Position numbers and translations under genes: made by a program. A stretch of 61,615 nt of DNA from Actinomadura soli. Its GTDB lineage: Bacteria > Actinomycetota > Actinomycetes > Streptosporangiales > Streptosporangiaceae. This document shows, one piece after another, positions 25,744 to 38,402 of the stretch (within the stretch, counting starts at the first letter, position 1; each line of letters opens with the position of its first letter). The stretch is taken from contig NZ_VCKW01000008.1 in NCBI RefSeq assembly GCF_005889715.1, positions 1 to 61,615 on the forward strand, written 5' to 3'. The notes under the pieces are model-generated. The model made no database searches and was not told the DNA's origin. It saw only the letters and a program-made list of their open reading frames with translations.

Positions 25744-26762
25744 CCGCCACGGCTACTGCTGCCGACAGCACCGGTTCGACCTGGGGTGCGCGGCGGCCGC
25801 TTCTGCTGCTCGCCGGGCTCGTCGCGCTGGCCACGGTCATGGTGGCCAGCGTGGGAGTGGGCGCGCACTTCATCGGGCCGGCCACGGCACTGCACGCGCT
25901 GTCCGGGAGCGGGGACCCGAACGACGTCGCCCTGGTCCGCGACATCCGGCTGCCGAGAGGAGCGCTGGCCATCGGGGTCGGCGCCGCGCTCGCCGTGTCC
26001 GGGGTGCTGGTGCAGGTGCTGTCGCGCAACCCGCTCGGCGAACCAGGGGTGCTGGGCGTCACCTCGGGCGCCGGGTTCGCGATCAGCGTCGGGTCCGGCC
26101 TCGGGCTCACCGTGAACGCACTCGGCGAACTGCTGGCGGCCGTGGTCGGCGCGGTGGCGGCGGCTGCGCTGGTCGCCGCGGTGGGCCGGCGTTCACCGCT
26201 GCGAATGCTGCTGGCCGGAATGGCTCTCAGCTCCGTGCTGACCGGTCTCACGCTGGGCATGCGGCTGATCTCGCCGACCGTGTTCGACAAGTACCGGTTC
26301 TGGTCGATCGGTTCGCTGGCCGGCCGGGAGCAGGCACCGAACACGATGCCGCTGCTGGTGATCGCGGTCGCGGTGGCCGCGGCGCTGCTGCTGAGCCGCC
26401 AGCTGGCGGCCGTCGCACTGGGCGAGGCGGTGGCGCACACCCTCGGCGTGAACGTGACGCGGGTCCGGCTGGTCACGTTGGTGCTGATCACCGCCTTGGC
26501 GGGGGCGGCGACCGCGATCGCCGGTCCCATCCTGTTCGTCGGCCTGATCGTGCCGCACCTGGTGCGCCGGGCCGCGGACGGCTCAGTGCCGTGGCTGATC
26601 GGGTTCGCCGCCGTCCTCGGCCCGGTCCTGCTGCTGGCCGCCGACACCGCCGCCCGGGTGCTGCTGACCACCGGTGAGGTGCCGGTGGCCATCGTCACGG
26701 CCTTCCTCGGCGGACCCGCCCTGATCTGGGCGGTACGGCGGTATGGGGTGGCACAACCATGA
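25740..26762 (+). CDS. FecCD-family siderophore permease
   Basis: A 340-residue integral membrane protein with about ten hydrophobic segments and FecCD hallmarks: DIRLPRGALAIGVGAALAVSG, VLSRNPLGEPGVLGVTSGAG and the EAA-like coupling region GPILFVGLIVPHLVRR. It forms half of the inner-membrane channel with the next gene product. Start and stop overlap both neighbours as ATGA. Confidence 0.93.
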   Translation: MTATATAADSTGSTWGARRPLLLLAGLVALATVMVASVGVGAHFIGPATALHALSGSGDPNDVALVRDIRLPRGALAIGVGAALAVSGVLVQVLSRNPLGEPGVLGVTSGAGFAISVGSGLGLTVNALGELLAAVVGAVAAAALVAAVGRRSPLRMLLAGMALSSVLTGLTLGMRLISPTVFDKYRFWSIGSLAGREQAPNTMPLLVIAVAVAAALLLSRQLAAVALGEAVAHTLGVNVTRVRLVTLVLITALAGAATAIAGPILFVGLIVPHLVRRAADGSVPWLIGFAAVLGPVLLLAADTAARVLLTTGEVPVAIVTAFLGGPALIWAVRRYGVAQP

Positions 26763-27793
26763 GCGCGACCGGAACCGCCCTGGTGCTGCGCCGGGGCCGC
26801 TTCTCAGCCCTGGTGGAACGCCGGACGCTGGTGTTCACGGCCGTGATGCTGGTGCTGCTGCTCGCGCTCGGGCTCACCGCGCTGTGCTACGGCGACGGCT
26901 GGACCAGCCCCGCGCGGGTGTTCGCCGCGCTGAGCGGGCAGCGCGGCGGCCCGAACGTGATGATCCGCGAGTGGCAGCTGCCGAGGGTGCTGGCCGCCGT
27001 GGTGTTCGGCGCGGCGCTCGGCACCGCGGGCGCCGTCTTCCAGAACGTCACCCGCAACCCGCTGGGCAGCCCGGACGTGATCGGCCTCGACGCGGGCGCC
27101 TACACGGGCGCGCTGGTCGCCATCACCGTCCTGTCCGGCACGCCCGCCCGGCTGACCGCCGGTTCCGTGCTGGGCGGCCTCGTCGCCGCGGCCCTGGTGT
27201 ACCTGCTCGCGATGCGCGGCGGGGTCTCCGGGCTGCGGCTGATCGTGATCGGCATCGCGGTCAACGCCATGCTCACCGCGGTCAACTCGTGGATCGTGCT
27301 GCGCGCCGAACTCGAGGTGGCGATCGCCGCCGTCGGCTGGAGCGCGGGCTCGCTCAACGGGCTCGGCTGGGAGCAGGTGCGCATCCCGTTCTGCGTCATC
27401 GCGGTGCTCCTCGCCGCGCTGGTGACCCGGGCACCGGCGCTGCATCAGGCGGCGCTGGGCACCGAGGTCGCGGTCGGAACGGGGGTGCGGACGGAGTCGC
27501 TGCAGGTGCAGCTGGTGGTGATCGGGGTCGGCTGCACGGCCACCGTGACCGCCGCCGCCGGGCCGATCGTGTTCGTCGCGCTGGCCGCGCCGCAGATCGG
27601 GCGGCGCCTCGCCCGCACCTCCGGCATCGGCCTGCTGCCGGCGGCGCTGACCGGCGCGGTGCTGCTGCAGTCGGCCGACCTGATCGCCCAGCTGCTGCTC
27701 TCGCCGGTATCACTGCCGGTCGGCGTCGTCACCACCGCCATCGGCGGTTGTTATCTGATCTGGCTTCTCAGCAAGGAGGTGCGGAGCGGATGA
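26759..27793 (+). CDS. FecCD-family siderophore permease, second subunit
   Basis: A 344-residue partner permease. Characteristic stretches are [41 protein letters not shown] and [19 protein letters not shown], with about ten membrane spans. Pairing of two different FecCD subunits with one ATPase is standard for siderophore importers. It is coupled by ATGA overlaps to the neighbouring permease and ATPase genes. Confidence 0.93.
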   Translation: MSATGTALVLRRGRFSALVERRTLVFTAVMLVLLLALGLTALCYGDGWTSPARVFAALSGQRGGPNVMIREWQLPRVLAAVVFGAALGTAGAVFQNVTRNPLGSPDVIGLDAGAYTGALVAITVLSGTPARLTAGSVLGGLVAAALVYLLAMRGGVSGLRLIVIGIAVNAMLTAVNSWIVLRAELEVAIAAVGWSAGSLNGLGWEQVRIPFCVIAVLLAALVTRAPALHQAALGTEVAVGTGVRTESLQVQLVVIGVGCTATVTAAAGPIVFVALAAPQIGRRLARTSGIGLLPAALTGAVLLQSADLIAQLLLSPVSLPVGVVTTAIGGCYLIWLLSKEVRSG

Positions 27794-28584
27794 CCAGCCG
27801 CCTCACCGCACGGGACCTGGCCCTCCGCTACGGCGACCGGGTGGTGTCCACCCGGCTCTCGGTCGACGTCCCGGACGGTGCGCTCACCGCGGTCGTCGGC
27901 CCGAACGCGTGCGGAAAGTCGACCATGCTGCGCGCACTCGTGCGGCTGCTGCGGCCCGTGGAGGGCACGGTGACCTTCGACGGCACCGACATCGGCACCA
28001 TCGCGGCCAAGCGGTTCGCCCGGTCGGTGGCGTTCCTGCCGCAGGAGCCCTCGGCGCCCGACGACATCCGGGTGCGCCAGCTCGTCGCGCGGGGCCGGTT
28101 CCCGCACCAGTCGCTGTTCAGCGGGTGGTCCGAGGCGGACCAAGAGGCGGTGACCGGGGCGATGGCCGCGGCCGGGATCACCGACCTCGCCGAGCGCCTC
28201 GTGCAGGAGCTGTCCGGTGGGCAGCGGCAGCGCGTCTGGGTGGCCATGGCGCTCGCCCAGCGGACCCCGTACCTGCTGCTGGACGAACCGACCTCGTTCC
28301 TGGACATCACGCACCAGTACCAGCTGCTGGCGCTGCTGAGCCGGCTGCGCGACGAGGGCCGCACGGTGATCGCGGTGCTGCACGACGTCAACCAGGCGTG
28401 CCGGTTCGCCGACCACGTGATCGCCATGAGGAACGGCGCGGTGGTCGCCGAGGGCGCACCCGCCGACATCGTGGACGCCGCGCTGATCAAAGAGGTGTTC
28501 GACCTGCCGTGCCTGGTCGTGCCGGACCCGGTGACCGGCACGCCGATGGTCGTTCCCACCGTGGATCGAGGGAGCATCGCATGA
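27790..28584 (+). CDS. Siderophore ABC transporter ATPase (FepC/FecE-like)
   Basis: A 264-residue ABC ATPase with all motifs intact: Walker [15 protein letters not shown] (about residues 38-51), signature [18 protein letters not shown], Walker [18 protein letters not shown] and H-loop [16 protein letters not shown]. It energises uptake through the two preceding permeases. The first part of the product is similar in type to the broken ATPase at 10880-11560. Its stop overlaps the NRPS start as ATGA. Confidence 0.95.
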   Translation: MTSRLTARDLALRYGDRVVSTRLSVDVPDGALTAVVGPNACGKSTMLRALVRLLRPVEGTVTFDGTDIGTIAAKRFARSVAFLPQEPSAPDDIRVRQLVARGRFPHQSLFSGWSEADQEAVTGAMAAAGITDLAERLVQELSGGQRQRVWVAMALAQRTPYLLLDEPTSFLDITHQYQLLALLSRLRDEGRTVIAVLHDVNQACRFADHVIAMRNGAVVAEGAPADIVDAALIKEVFDLPCLVVPDPVTGTPMVVPTVDRGSIA

Positions 28585-31500
28585 CCGACCTGCCCCTGAC
28601 CGGCGCCCAGCTGGGCATCTGGCACGCTCAGCGGCTGGAACCGGACTCGCCGTACTACGTGGTCGGTGACGTGGTGGAGATCACCGGCCGCGAACCCGTC
28701 CACGTGGCCGCGCTGACCAAGGCGATCCGGGCGACCACCGAGGAGGCGGAAAGCCTGCGGCTGCGGGTCCGCGACACCCCGGACGGTCCGCGCCAGACGG
28801 TGTCCGCCGACGCGGTGCCCGCGCCCCGGGTGATGGACCTGCGCGCCGAGGCGGACCCACCCGCCGCGGCGCGGGCGCGCATCGACGAGTTGCGCTGGCA
28901 GGCGGCCGACGAGTGCCGGGGGATGGTGGACCGGCGGCTGTCCGGCCACACCGTGCTCCGCCTGTCCGACACAGAGGTCTGGTACGTCCAGCTCAGCCAC
29001 CACCTGGTGATCGACGGCTACACCGCGGCCATGCTGAACCGCCGTATCGCCGCGCACTACACGGCCCTGGTACGCGGTGAACCGGTGCCGCCGTGCCCGT
29101 TCGCCGCGTTCGCCGACCTGGTCGCCGCGGACGCCGACTACCAGGTGAGCGACCAGCTCACCGAGGACCGGGCGTACTGGACGGACCGGTACACTCCGCT
29201 GCCCGACCTGGGCGACACCGGCCACGCCGCGGGCACACCGGAGCGGACCGTGGCGGCCAGCACGGTGCTGCCCGCGGAGCGGCTGGCCGAGTTGAAGACC
29301 TACGCCGAGCGGATCGGGTCGACCTGGGCTGAAGTGCTGATCGCGGGTTACACCGCGTTCCTGCACCGGGTGCTCGGCCACGACGACATGGTGCTCGCGA
29401 TGCCGTTGACGTGCCGGTTCGGCAGGGCACTGCGCACCCCGGCCATGACAGTGAACGTGCTGCCGCTGCGGGTGCGAGTGCACAAGACCGACACGCTCCC
29501 GGAGCTGACCACGCGGGTGGCCGAGGCGTTGCGGGAAATGCGGGCGCACCAGCGCTACCGGGGCGAGAACCTGCCGCGGGACCTCGCCGTGCCGGGCGCC
29601 GGGGCGTTGCTGCACGGCCGGGGCATCAACCTGAAGGCGTTCGACCTCACGCTGGACTTCGCCGGAAGCTCCGGCGACATGCGCAACATCGCCGGTGGCC
29701 CGCCGGAGGACCTGGGGCTGAGCGTGCTCCCGACCGCGGGCGGAGGACTCTCCCTGGGGTTCGAGGTGGACGCCCGGACCCACGACCAGGCGGGGGTCGA
29801 CGCGCGGCTCACCGGGTTGCTGACGCTGCTCGACGCGCTGACCGGGCCGGACGAGCCGACCGTCGGCACCGCGGACCTGGTGCCCGCCGACGCGCGGGCG
29901 GCGCTGCTCGGCAGCTGGACGACCCCGGCGGTCCCCGGGCGGCCGACTCCGGTCCCGGACCTGCTCGACGCCCTGCCCGGCGGACGGACGGTGCTGGTGC
30001 ACGGGAAGCGGCGGGTCACCGCCGGGGAACTCGCCGACCGGGTGCATCGGCTGGCGCGGCGCCTGCGCGCGCGGGGCGTCAGCGCGAACGACGTGGTCGC
30101 GCTGGAGCTGCCGCGTTCGGTGGAGTTCGTGATAGCGCTGCTCGCGGTGCTCGACGCCGGGGCGGTGTTCCTGCCCTTGGACGTGGCCCAGCCGGCGCGG
30201 CGGACCCGAGAGCTGGTGGCCGAGTCCGGCGCCGCGCTCGTCCTGACCCCCGACGACCTCGCCGAGGACGGCCCCGGATCGGCTACGGAACCCGTCCCGG
30301 GCCAACGGCCGGGCGACGGCGGTTACCTGATCTTCACGTCCGGGTCGACCGGGCGGCCCAAAGGGGTGCTGGTCCCCGCGCACGCGCTCGCCGAACTGGT
30401 CCACCGGCAGCGGGCGACCACGATCGCCGGAGCCGAGCGCGCGGCCGGCCGGCGGCTGCGTGTCGCGCACACGTACTCGTTCGCCTTCGACTCCGCGCTC
30501 GACCAGCTCACATGGCTGCTGTGCGGGCACGAACTGCACCTTTACGACAGCGACACCGCACGTGACGCCGACGCCCTGCTGGCCGCGTTCGCGCGGGACC
30601 GCATCGACGTCGTGGACACCACACCGTCCATGGCCGCTCCGCTGGCGGACCGCGGCCTGCTCGACGGCGCACGGCGCCCGGTCCTGCTGGTCCTCGGCGG
30701 CGAGGCGACCCCGCCCGCGCTGTGGCGGCGGGTGCGCGACTCGGGGGTGCCCGCCGTCAACATGTACGGCCCCACAGAGGCCACGGTGGACGCCGCCAGC
30801 GCACCGGTCACGGGACCGGCGCCGGTGATCGGGACCGCAGTGCCAGGCACCCGTGCCTACGTGCTGGACGACGCGTTGCGCCCGGTCCCGCCGGGCGCGG
30901 CCGGGGAACTCTACCTGGCCGGACCGCACCTGGCGCTCGGCTACCTCGGCCGGACCGGCCTCACCGCGGAGCGGTTCGTCGCGGACCCGTTCGGCGCCCC
31001 CGGCGACCGCATGTACCGCACCGGTGACCTGGTCCGCTGGCAACGGGAACTGGAATACCTCGGCAGGCGCGACGACCAGGTGAAGGTGCGCGGCCACCGG
31101 ATCGAGCTGGGCGAGGTGGAGGCAGCACTCGGCGCGGTCCCCGGTGCCCGCGCGGCCGCGGCGGCGGTGCGCGGCACCCGGTTGGTCGGTTACGTGGTCG
31201 GCGACGTCGACGGCGACGCGGCGAGGTCATGGCTCGCCGAGCGGTTGCCCGAGCACCTGGTGCCCTCGGCGGTGGCGGTCCTGGCGTCGCTGCCGGTCAC
31301 CCCGAACGGCAAGCTGGACCGCGGGGCGTTGCCCGAGCCTTCCCGCACCGGCAGCGGCCGGTCACCGGCCACGGAGCCGGAGAGAGTGCTGTGCGCGGTG
31401 ATCGGCGAGGTGCTGGACGTGCCCGAGGTCGGCGTGGACGACGACTTCTTCGTCCTCGGCGGCGACAGCATCACCGCGATCGGGGTGAGCGGCAGGCTGC

Positions 31501-34500
31501 GCGAACACGGCTTCGACCTGCGCCCGCGCGACCTGCTGGCCCGCCGCGACTTCGCGTCCCTCGCAGCTATGGTCCGGCCGCTGCGCGCCGGCCAGGGGAC
31601 GGGCGAGCCCGACGAGCCGCTCGGCGACGTCCCGGCACCGCCGATCGTGCGGGTGCTGCTCGAAGGCAACCCGGACCGCGCGGCCATCGCCGGGTACGCG
31701 CAGTGGGCCGTGGTCGAGCCGGACCAGGACGTGCCGCTGGACCGGCTTCGCGCGGCCGTGCAGACCCTGCTCGACCACCATGACGCGCTTCGCCTGCGGA
31801 TCGACCCACTGACCGTGCCGCCGCCCGGCTCCGTCGCCGCGGTCGTCACCGAGGCCGCCTCGGCCGACGAACCGGCGGACGTCGTGGCGCGCCGGCTGGC
31901 GGGCGAGCTCGACCCGGTCGCGGGCGACCTGGTCCGGGTGGCCGCGCTGCGCGGCCGATTGCTGGTCGTGGTACACCACCTGGCGATCGACGGCGTCTCA
32001 TGGCGGGTGCTGCTGCCGGACCTTCGCGCGGCGTGCACAGGTGAGCCGCCGACCCGGGTCACCACCTCGTGGCGGGCCCACGCTCTACGGTTGGCCGAAC
32101 AGGGCACAGCGGGCACCCGGCGCGGCGAGCTGCCGCACTGGCGGACCGCGCTGCGCCAGGCGCACCTCGGCGGGCGCGGGCTGGACCAGCGCCTCGACAC
32201 CGTGGCCACGGCCATCGAGACCACCGACGTGGCCTCGGCCGATACGACCGCCGCCTTGCTCACCGCTTTGCCCGCCGCGTACCGCGCGGGGGTGGACGAC
32301 GTACTGCTGGCCGTACTCGTGCTCGCGCTGCGGTTGTGGCGCGGGGGCGGCGTGGACGCCGAGACGGTCACGGTGGAACGGCACGGGCGCGAGGGCGAGC
32401 ACGACGTCGCCCGCACGGTCGGCTGGTTCACCGCGGAGCACCCGGTTCGAGTGCCCGCCGACGCCGTCCGCGCCGACGCGGAACTGACCGACGCGCTGGC
32501 CGGTGGACCGGCCGCCGGACGGCTGCTGCGCGCGGCGATGACCGCCGGCGGCGCCGTGCCAGGCGACGGTCTCGGCTACGGCGTCCTGCGCCACCTCGAC
32601 CCCGAGGTCCGGGGCGTGGAGCTGACCGGGCCGCCGCCGGACGTGCTGCTCAACTACCTGGGCCGGTTCGCGCCTGTACCCGGCTGGCGTCCGGCCGGCG
32701 AGAACCCGTTCTCGGTGTGCGAATCCGAGGCCAAAGCACTGGAGCAGGTGCTCGCGGTGAACTGCTTCGTCCGCGAAGGCGACCGCCCGCTGCTCGCGGT
32801 GGAGTGGACGGCGGCGGGCCGGGTGCTGCCCGCGACCGCGGTCGAGGCGCTGGTCGAGGCCTGGCGCACCGCGCTGGCCGCCTTCACCGAGCATGCCGCA
32901 CGGGTCGAGCGGGACGGCCCCGCGGCCGAGGTGCTGCCCGCCACCGCGTTGCAGGCCGGGCTCGCGTTCCACACCGCGGTCCGCGACCACACCGACGCCG
33001 ACGTCTACGTGGTCCAGGCGGTCAGCCACCTGCGCGGCGCCCTCGACCCGGATCGGATGCGGGCGGCCGCCACGCGGCTGCTGCACACCCATCCCGCGTT
33101 GCGGGCGTACCTGGAGACCACCGGGTCCGGCGCGGTGGTCCAGGTGGTACCCGCGCAGGTGAGGCTGGACTTCCAGGCCGTGACGGCGCGGCCGGAGGAG
33201 TTCGCCGAGCACTGCCGGGCCGAGCACCGGCGCCCGTTCGACCCGGGAACGCCGCCGCTGATCCGGTTCCTGCTGTGTGCACTCGGCCCGGACGAGCACC
33301 GGCTGGTGATCACCATCCACCACGCGCTGCTCGACGGCTGGTCGATGCCGCTGGTCGGCCGCACCCTCCTCGCCATCTACCACGAGCTGAGCGGCGGCCC
33401 TGCCGCCCCGGTGGCGCCGCCGCTGGCCGACTACCACCGGGTGCTGGCCACCCGCGACCACGAGGCGGGTCTCGCGGCCTGGCGGGACGCGCTGGCGGGG
33501 CTGGAGTCGGGCACCCACCTGGCCCCGGCCGCCGCGCAGTCCGCCGTGCGGCGACCGGAGCGGATCGTGGTCCCGCTCGGCGCCGAGTTCACCGCCCGGC
33601 TGCTCGCGTTCGCCCGCGACCGCGGGGTCACCCCGGCCGCGGTGTTCAACACCGTGTGGGGGCTGCTGCTCGGCAGGCTGACCGGTCGGCGGGACGTGGT
33701 GTTCGGCTGCCCGGTGTCCGGCCGCCCGGCCGACGTGCCCGAGGTGGCGCGGATGGTCGGCCAGCTCGGCAACACGGTCGTGGTGCGGGTGCGGGCGGCG
33801 CCGGGCGAGACCGCCGCCGCCGTGCTGGACCGGGTGCACGCGGAATCCACCGCGCTGACCGAACACCACCACGTCGGGCTTCCCGATGTACAGCGCGCGA
33901 TCGGGCTCGGTGACCTGTTCGACACCATGCTGGTGATGGAGAACTTCCCGCTCTCCAGCCGCCACCGCGAGACCGTCGCACCGGGCATCGAGCAGACCGG
34001 TGTGGACATCGCCGACGCGACGCACTACCCGCTGACCGTGATGGTGCTGCCCGGCGAGGAGTTCACCATCGGGCTCGGCTACCAGCGGAACGCGTTCGAC
34101 GAGGCGACGGTGCGCGGGTACGGCCGCTGGCTGCGGACGCTCCTGCACGAGCTGGTCGCCGATCCGGACCGCCCGGCGGCGGCGCTGCCGATGCTCGACG
34201 CCGGCGAACGCGCCGAGGTGCTGCGGTTCGGGGTCGGCCCGGAACCGAGCAGGCCGGCGGGCGGCGCGCTCGAGGAGTTCGGCACGTGGGTGCGCCGCAC
34301 CCCCGACGCCGAAGCCGTGGTGTGCCGGGACCGCTCGCTCAGCTACGCCGAACTGGACCGCGCCGCCAACCGGCTGGCCAACGCGCTGCTTGCCGCCGGA
34401 GTGCGACCGCAGGACCCCGTCGCGGTACTGCTGGACCGCGACGTCGAGCTGGTCGTCGCGCTGTTCGGCGTCCTCAAGGCCGGGGCCGTGTACGTGCCGA

Positions 34501-37500
34501 TGGACCCGGAGTACCCGGCGGACCGGCTGGCCTACATGATCGCCGACATCGCGCCGGCCGCCGCGGTGTCCGGGACGGACGTCGAGGGGCTGCCCACCGT
34601 CGATCCGGCCGACCTCACCGGTCCGTCCACGTGGGACGCGGACCCGGTCGCCGCGCACCGCGATACCACCGGCGACTCGCTGGCCTACGTGATCTACACC
34701 TCCGGCACCACCGGCAGGCCCAAGGGCGTCGCGGTACCGCACCGCGGCGTGCCCAGCCTGGTGGCGTTGCAGGAGGACGTGGTCGGCATCGGCTCCGGCG
34801 AGCGCTACCTGCACTTCGCCTCGACCAGTTTCGACGTGGCGTTCTGGCAGTTCATGCTCCCGTTGCTGTCCGGCGGAACCTCGGTGATCGCGCCCGCGGA
34901 GGTACGGGTGCCCGGCGGCGAGCTGCTCGACTACGTGCGCCGCCACCGGGTGACCGGGCTGAACCTGCTGCCGTCGTTCCTGGCGGCCATGCCCGACGAC
35001 GCGACCATCGACGCGGACGTGTTCTTCGTCGTCGGCGCGGAACGCCTGGATCCGGCACTGGCCGCCCGCTGGGGTGCCCGCCGCGCACTGTTCAACGCGT
35101 ACGGCCCCACCGAGGTCACCATCAACTCGGTCACCTGGCGCTACGCGCCGGACGACCCCGGGCCGCTGCCGATCGGGCGGCCCGATCCGATGGTGCGCGC
35201 CTACGTGCTGGACGGCGGCCTGCAACCGGCCGGGGTCGGCGTGACCGGCGAGCTGTACCTCGCGGGACCCAAGCTGGCGCGCGGTTACATCGGCCGCCCC
35301 GGGACCACCGCCGAGCGGTTCGTCGCCGACCCGTTCGGCCCCCCAGGGGAACGCATGTACCGCACCGGCGACCTGGCCCGCTGGCGACCCGATGGGAACC
35401 TGGTGTTCCTCGGCCGCACGGACCACCAGGTCAAGCTGCGCGGGTTCCGCATCGAGCTGCCCGAGATCGAGACGGTGCTCGGGCGGCACCCGTCGGTGCG
35501 GGCCTGCGCGGTCGTGGTGCGCGCGGACCGGCTGGTCGCCTACGTGATCCCGGCGGACGGCGCCGAACCCGACCCGGTGGCGCTGCGCACGCACCTGGCC
35601 GCGACGCTGCCCGATCACATGGTGCCGGCCGCCTACGTGCCGCTGGACCGGCTGCCGCTCGGCCCGAGCGGCAAGCTGGACGCCGCGGCGCTGCCCGACC
35701 CCGCGCCGCACACCCGCGCACCGGCCAGGGAACCGGCGACCGGGACCGAGGCCGCGGTGCTGCGGGTGTTGCGCACCGTGCTCGGCACCGATGACCTCGG
35801 CCCGGACGACGGGTTCCTGGAGCACGGCGGGGACAGCATCGCATCCCTCCGGGTGGCGTCGATGATCCGGCGCACCGGCTTCACCGTCACCGTCCGCGAC
35901 GTGGTCGAGGGTGCGACGGCCGCCGGGATCGCCGCCCGCGCGGACCGCGCGGACACCGCGGAAGAACCCGCCGCGCCGGCGGTCGGCGACGCGCCGCTGA
36001 CCCCGGTCATGCGGGACCTGCTGCGCATGGCGGGGGCCACCGCCGCCCAGTTCTGCCAGTGGGTGCAGGTGTCGGTACCGCCGGGCGGCGACGAAGCTCG
36101 CTGGCGCGCCGCGCTGGACGCGGTGCTGGCCCGCCACGACGTACTGAGGGCGTACCTGGCCGACGATGTGTTGCGCATCCCCGAGCCCGGCACGGTCACC
36201 GGCGCCGACGTACTGACCGTGGTGCGCACCGACGATCCGGCGGCGGCGGTCGGCGACCGGCTGGCCACCGCGCGGGCGGCGATCGACCCGTACACCAGTC
36301 CCCTGCTGCGCGCGGTCGTGTTCGATGCGGGCCCGGACCGGCCGGCCACGTTGCTGCTGGTCGCGCACCACCTCGTGGTGGACGCGGTGTCGTGGCGGAT
36401 CCTGCTCGACGATCTGCGCCAGGCGTACGAGACCGGGCGGCGACTGGTCCCGCACGGGCAGTCGTTCCTCAGCTGGGCGCACGCGTTGCGGGCCGCCGAC
36501 CATGCCGGCGAACTGCCGCACTGGCGGCGGGTCGCACAGGCACCCGTCACGCCGCTGTCGGCGGTTCCCGCCGACCCTGGGCGCGACACCGCGGCCACTG
36601 CCCGCCATCACACACTGGCCATGGACCCGGCCACCAGCCACGTTCTGCTGACCACGCTGCCCGCCGCCTACCGCACGACGCCGGACACCGTGCTGCTCAC
36701 CGCGCTGGCCCGCGCGGTGGCCGCTTGGCGCGGCGGCGAGCCGGACCTGCTGGTGGCGCTGGAAGGCCACGGCCGCCCGGCGGAGGCCGACCTCGCGCAG
36801 ACGGTCGGCTGGTTCACCGCGGTCTATCCGGCCCGGATCACCGCGGCCGGGAAGTCGGCGGCCGACGCGCTGCGCCGGGTCCGCGACCATCTGCGGGCCG
36901 CGGGCGACGGCCTCGGTGTGCCCGACGGCTTGGTCCGCCGCCCCGAGATCAGGTGGAACTACCTCGGCCGGTCCGGCCCTTCCACCGGCGGGCCGTGGCA
37001 AAGCCCGCCGCACGCGGGGCCACCGGGGTCGGCGACCGGCGGTGCCGACGGCATGCCGCTGCCGTACCGGTTGATGGTCAGTGCGATGGTCGACGACCGG
37101 CTTCGGATCCGATTCACCTGGCCCGCCGCGGTTTTCACCGACACCGAGATCGCCGAACTGGGCGACCACCTGCGCGCGGAGATGGACTCCGCGGTCCGGG
37201 AGCTGCCCGAGGCCCGGGAGATCGTGCCGCTGACCCCATCGCAGGAGCTGATCCTGGGCCCGGCCCGCGGCGCGGCCGACCCGTACCCGGTGCGGGTGGC
37301 GTTCACCGTGGCCGGACCGCTGGACGTGCCCGCGCTGCGGGCCGCCGCGGGCGCGCTGCTGCGCAGGCACCCCAACCTGGGCGCGGTGTTCCCCGCCGAG
37401 CACGACTTCCAGGTCATTCCGGCCGACCCGCGCCCGGACATCCGCGCCGAGTTCACCGCGGACAGGTTCGATCTGTCGACGGGCCCGCTGTGGCGGCTCA

Positions 37501-38402
37501 CGGTGGTGCCCGAAGGACCGGAGCAGCACCAGGTGGTGCTGACCGTCCACCGCCTGCTCTGTGACGTCTGGTCCGCGCCGCGTGTCGCCACCGAGTTGTT
37601 CGCGCTGTACGCCGGCAGGCCACTACCCGAGCCAGTGCCGTTCACCCGCTACTCGCAGTGGCTCGCCACCCGCGACCACGGGCGCGACCTGCGGGCATGG
37701 CGGGCCGAGCTGGCCGCCCTGCCAGACGGCGGGCACTTCCAGGTCACCGGGGTGGACCCGGCCGAGCCGGTGCTGTTCGACCTCGACGCCGCCGCCGTGG
37801 CCCGGCTGACCGAGACCGCCGCCCGCGACGGCGTCACCGCGGACACCGCTCTGCAGGGCGCTTGGGCCGCCGTGCTGGCCGACCGGTCCGGGCGCGAGGA
37901 CGTCCGGTTCGGCGTCATGGTGTCCGGGCGCGGCGCCGACCTGCCCGGGGTCGAGGAGATCATCGGTCCGCTGGCCAACACGGTCCCGGTGCGCGTCCGG
38001 CTGACCGGAACGGTCGCCGCCATGCTCGCCGATCTGCAGGCCCGCCGGCAGGCCATGCTTGAGCACCAGCACATCGGACTCACCGAACTGGCGGAACTGA
38101 CCGGGATCGCCCCGGTGGTGGACAGCCTGGTGGTGTTCGAGAACTGCCCGCCGGCCCCCCAATGGCCACGCGAACCCGCGCCCGGGCTCACCATCACGGA
38201 CGTCACGGTGCGCGAGCACACCCACCACCCGGTGACCGTCACCATAGTGCCCCGTGGGGACGGCGGGTGGTCCGGTGTGCTCGGCCACCAGCGCGGCGTG
38301 CTGACCCGCGCGCAAGCACGGGAGGTCGCCGACCGGCTCGTGGCGGTGCTGCGCACCCTGCCTGACCGGTTCAACGACGACGCTAAGGAACTTCTCCGAT
38401 GA
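28581..38402 (+). CDS. Siderophore NRPS, C-A-T-E-C-A-T-E-C, no thioesterase
   Basis: A 3273-residue synthetase. Order by active motifs: C1 HHLVIDG (about residue 139); A1 [11 protein letters not shown] (about 585) to [11 protein letters not shown]1 GGDSI (about 960); E1 [10 protein letters not shown] (about 1131); C2 HHALLDGWS (about 1580); A2 [11 protein letters not shown] (about 2040); T2 GGDSI (about 2415); E2 [10 protein letters not shown] (about 2595); terminal C3, where HHxxxDG is replaced by HRLLCDV (about 2990). C1 would take DHB from the aryl carrier protein, and both amino acids should be epimerised to D. Pocket residues read by eye against GrsA are D-S-D-S-V-G-M-V-D for A1 (two acidic positions suggest a basic residue) and D-V-W-S-F-V-A-I-N for A2; these need proper alignment. 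No TE or reductase ends the line. It is translationally coupled to the ATPase and exporter genes. Confidence 0.93.
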   Translation: MTDLPLTGAQLGIWHAQRLEPDSPYYVVGDVVEITGREPVHVAALTKAIRATTEEAESLRLRVRDTPDGPRQTVSADAVPAPRVMDLRAEADPPAAARARIDELRWQAADECRGMVDRRLSGHTVLRLSDTEVWYVQLSHHLVIDGYTAAMLNRRIAAHYTALVRGEPVPPCPFAAFADLVAADADYQVSDQLTEDRAYWTDRYTPLPDLGDTGHAAGTPERTVAASTVLPAERLAELKTYAERIGSTWAEVLIAGYTAFLHRVLGHDDMVLAMPLTCRFGRALRTPAMTVNVLPLRVRVHKTDTLPELTTRVAEALREMRAHQRYRGENLPRDLAVPGAGALLHGRGINLKAFDLTLDFAGSSGDMRNIAGGPPEDLGLSVLPTAGGGLSLGFEVDARTHDQAGVDARLTGLLTLLDALTGPDEPTVGTADLVPADARAALLGSWTTPAVPGRPTPVPDLLDALPGGRTVLVHGKRRVTAGELADRVHRLARRLRARGVSANDVVALELPRSVEFVIALLAVLDAGAVFLPLDVAQPARRTRELVAESGAALVLTPDDLAEDGPGSATEPVPGQRPGDGGYLIFTSGSTGRPKGVLVPAHALAELVHRQRATTIAGAERAAGRRLRVAHTYSFAFDSALDQLTWLLCGHELHLYDSDTARDADALLAAFARDRIDVVDTTPSMAAPLADRGLLDGARRPVLLVLGGEATPPALWRRVRDSGVPAVNMYGPTEATVDAASAPVTGPAPVIGTAVPGTRAYVLDDALRPVPPGAAGELYLAGPHLALGYLGRTGLTAERFVADPFGAPGDRMYRTGDLVRWQRELEYLGRRDDQVKVRGHRIELGEVEAALGAVPGARAAAAAVRGTRLVGYVVGDVDGDAARSWLAERLPEHLVPSAVAVLASLPVTPNGKLDRGALPEPSRTGSGRSPATEPERVLCAVIGEVLDVPEVGVDDDFFVLGGDSITAIGVSGRLREHGFDLRPRDLLARRDFASLAAMVRPLRAGQGTGEPDEPLGDVPAPPIVRVLLEGNPDRAAIAGYAQWAVVEPDQDVPLDRLRAAVQTLLDHHDALRLRIDPLTVPPPGSVAAVVTEAASADEPADVVARRLAGELDPVAGDLVRVAALRGRLLVVVHHLAIDGVSWRVLLPDLRAACTGEPPTRVTTSWRAHALRLAEQGTAGTRRGELPHWRTALRQAHLGGRGLDQRLDTVATAIETTDVASADTTAALLTALPAAYRAGVDDVLLAVLVLALRLWRGGGVDAETVTVERHGREGEHDVARTVGWFTAEHPVRVPADAVRADAELTDALAGGPAAGRLLRAAMTAGGAVPGDGLGYGVLRHLDPEVRGVELTGPPPDVLLNYLGRFAPVPGWRPAGENPFSVCESEAKALEQVLAVNCFVREGDRPLLAVEWTAAGRVLPATAVEALVEAWRTALAAFTEHAARVERDGPAAEVLPATALQAGLAFHTAVRDHTDADVYVVQAVSHLRGALDPDRMRAAATRLLHTHPALRAYLETTGSGAVVQVVPAQVRLDFQAVTARPEEFAEHCRAEHRRPFDPGTPPLIRFLLCALGPDEHRLVITIHHALLDGWSMPLVGRTLLAIYHELSGGPAAPVAPPLADYHRVLATRDHEAGLAAWRDALAGLESGTHLAPAAAQSAVRRPERIVVPLGAEFTARLLAFARDRGVTPAAVFNTVWGLLLGRLTGRRDVVFGCPVSGRPADVPEVARMVGQLGNTVVVRVRAAPGETAAAVLDRVHAESTALTEHHHVGLPDVQRAIGLGDLFDTMLVMENFPLSSRHRETVAPGIEQTGVDIADATHYPLTVMVLPGEEFTIGLGYQRNAFDEATVRGYGRWLRTLLHELVADPDRPAAALPMLDAGERAEVLRFGVGPEPSRPAGGALEEFGTWVRRTPDAEAVVCRDRSLSYAELDRAANRLANALLAAGVRPQDPVAVLLDRDVELVVALFGVLKAGAVYVPMDPEYPADRLAYMIADIAPAAAVSGTDVEGLPTVDPADLTGPSTWDADPVAAHRDTTGDSLAYVIYTSGTTGRPKGVAVPHRGVPSLVALQEDVVGIGSGERYLHFASTSFDVAFWQFMLPLLSGGTSVIAPAEVRVPGGELLDYVRRHRVTGLNLLPSFLAAMPDDATIDADVFFVVGAERLDPALAARWGARRALFNAYGPTEVTINSVTWRYAPDDPGPLPIGRPDPMVRAYVLDGGLQPAGVGVTGELYLAGPKLARGYIGRPGTTAERFVADPFGPPGERMYRTGDLARWRPDGNLVFLGRTDHQVKLRGFRIELPEIETVLGRHPSVRACAVVVRADRLVAYVIPADGAEPDPVALRTHLAATLPDHMVPAAYVPLDRLPLGPSGKLDAAALPDPAPHTRAPAREPATGTEAAVLRVLRTVLGTDDLGPDDGFLEHGGDSIASLRVASMIRRTGFTVTVRDVVEGATAAGIAARADRADTAEEPAAPAVGDAPLTPVMRDLLRMAGATAAQFCQWVQVSVPPGGDEARWRAALDAVLARHDVLRAYLADDVLRIPEPGTVTGADVLTVVRTDDPAAAVGDRLATARAAIDPYTSPLLRAVVFDAGPDRPATLLLVAHHLVVDAVSWRILLDDLRQAYETGRRLVPHGQSFLSWAHALRAADHAGELPHWRRVAQAPVTPLSAVPADPGRDTAATARHHTLAMDPATSHVLLTTLPAAYRTTPDTVLLTALARAVAAWRGGEPDLLVALEGHGRPAEADLAQTVGWFTAVYPARITAAGKSAADALRRVRDHLRAAGDGLGVPDGLVRRPEIRWNYLGRSGPSTGGPWQSPPHAGPPGSATGGADGMPLPYRLMVSAMVDDRLRIRFTWPAAVFTDTEIAELGDHLRAEMDSAVRELPEAREIVPLTPSQELILGPARGAADPYPVRVAFTVAGPLDVPALRAAAGALLRRHPNLGAVFPAEHDFQVIPADPRPDIRAEFTADRFDLSTGPLWRLTVVPEGPEQHQVVLTVHRLLCDVWSAPRVATELFALYAGRPLPEPVPFTRYSQWLATRDHGRDLRAWRAELAALPDGGHFQVTGVDPAEPVLFDLDAAAVARLTETAARDGVTADTALQGAWAAVLADRSGREDVRFGVMVSGRGADLPGVEEIIGPLANTVPVRVRLTGTVAAMLADLQARRQAMLEHQHIGLTELAELTGIAPVVDSLVVFENCPPAPQWPREPAPGLTITDVTVREHTHHPVTVTIVPRGDGGWSGVLGHQRGVLTRAQAREVADRLVAVLRTLPDRFNDDAKELLR

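Noticed and set aside
27828..31097. A 1089-codon open frame on the minus strand across the ATPase and NRPS start
   Set aside because: It is the mirror frame of GC-rich coding DNA. The translation is Arg/Gly/His/Val-rich with no domain, while the plus strand has complete ABC and NRPS motifs.
32085..37550. An 1821-codon open frame on the minus strand inside the NRPS gene
   Set aside because: Same codon-bias artefact: no conserved motif, and the plus strand carries E, C, A and T domain motifs throughout.
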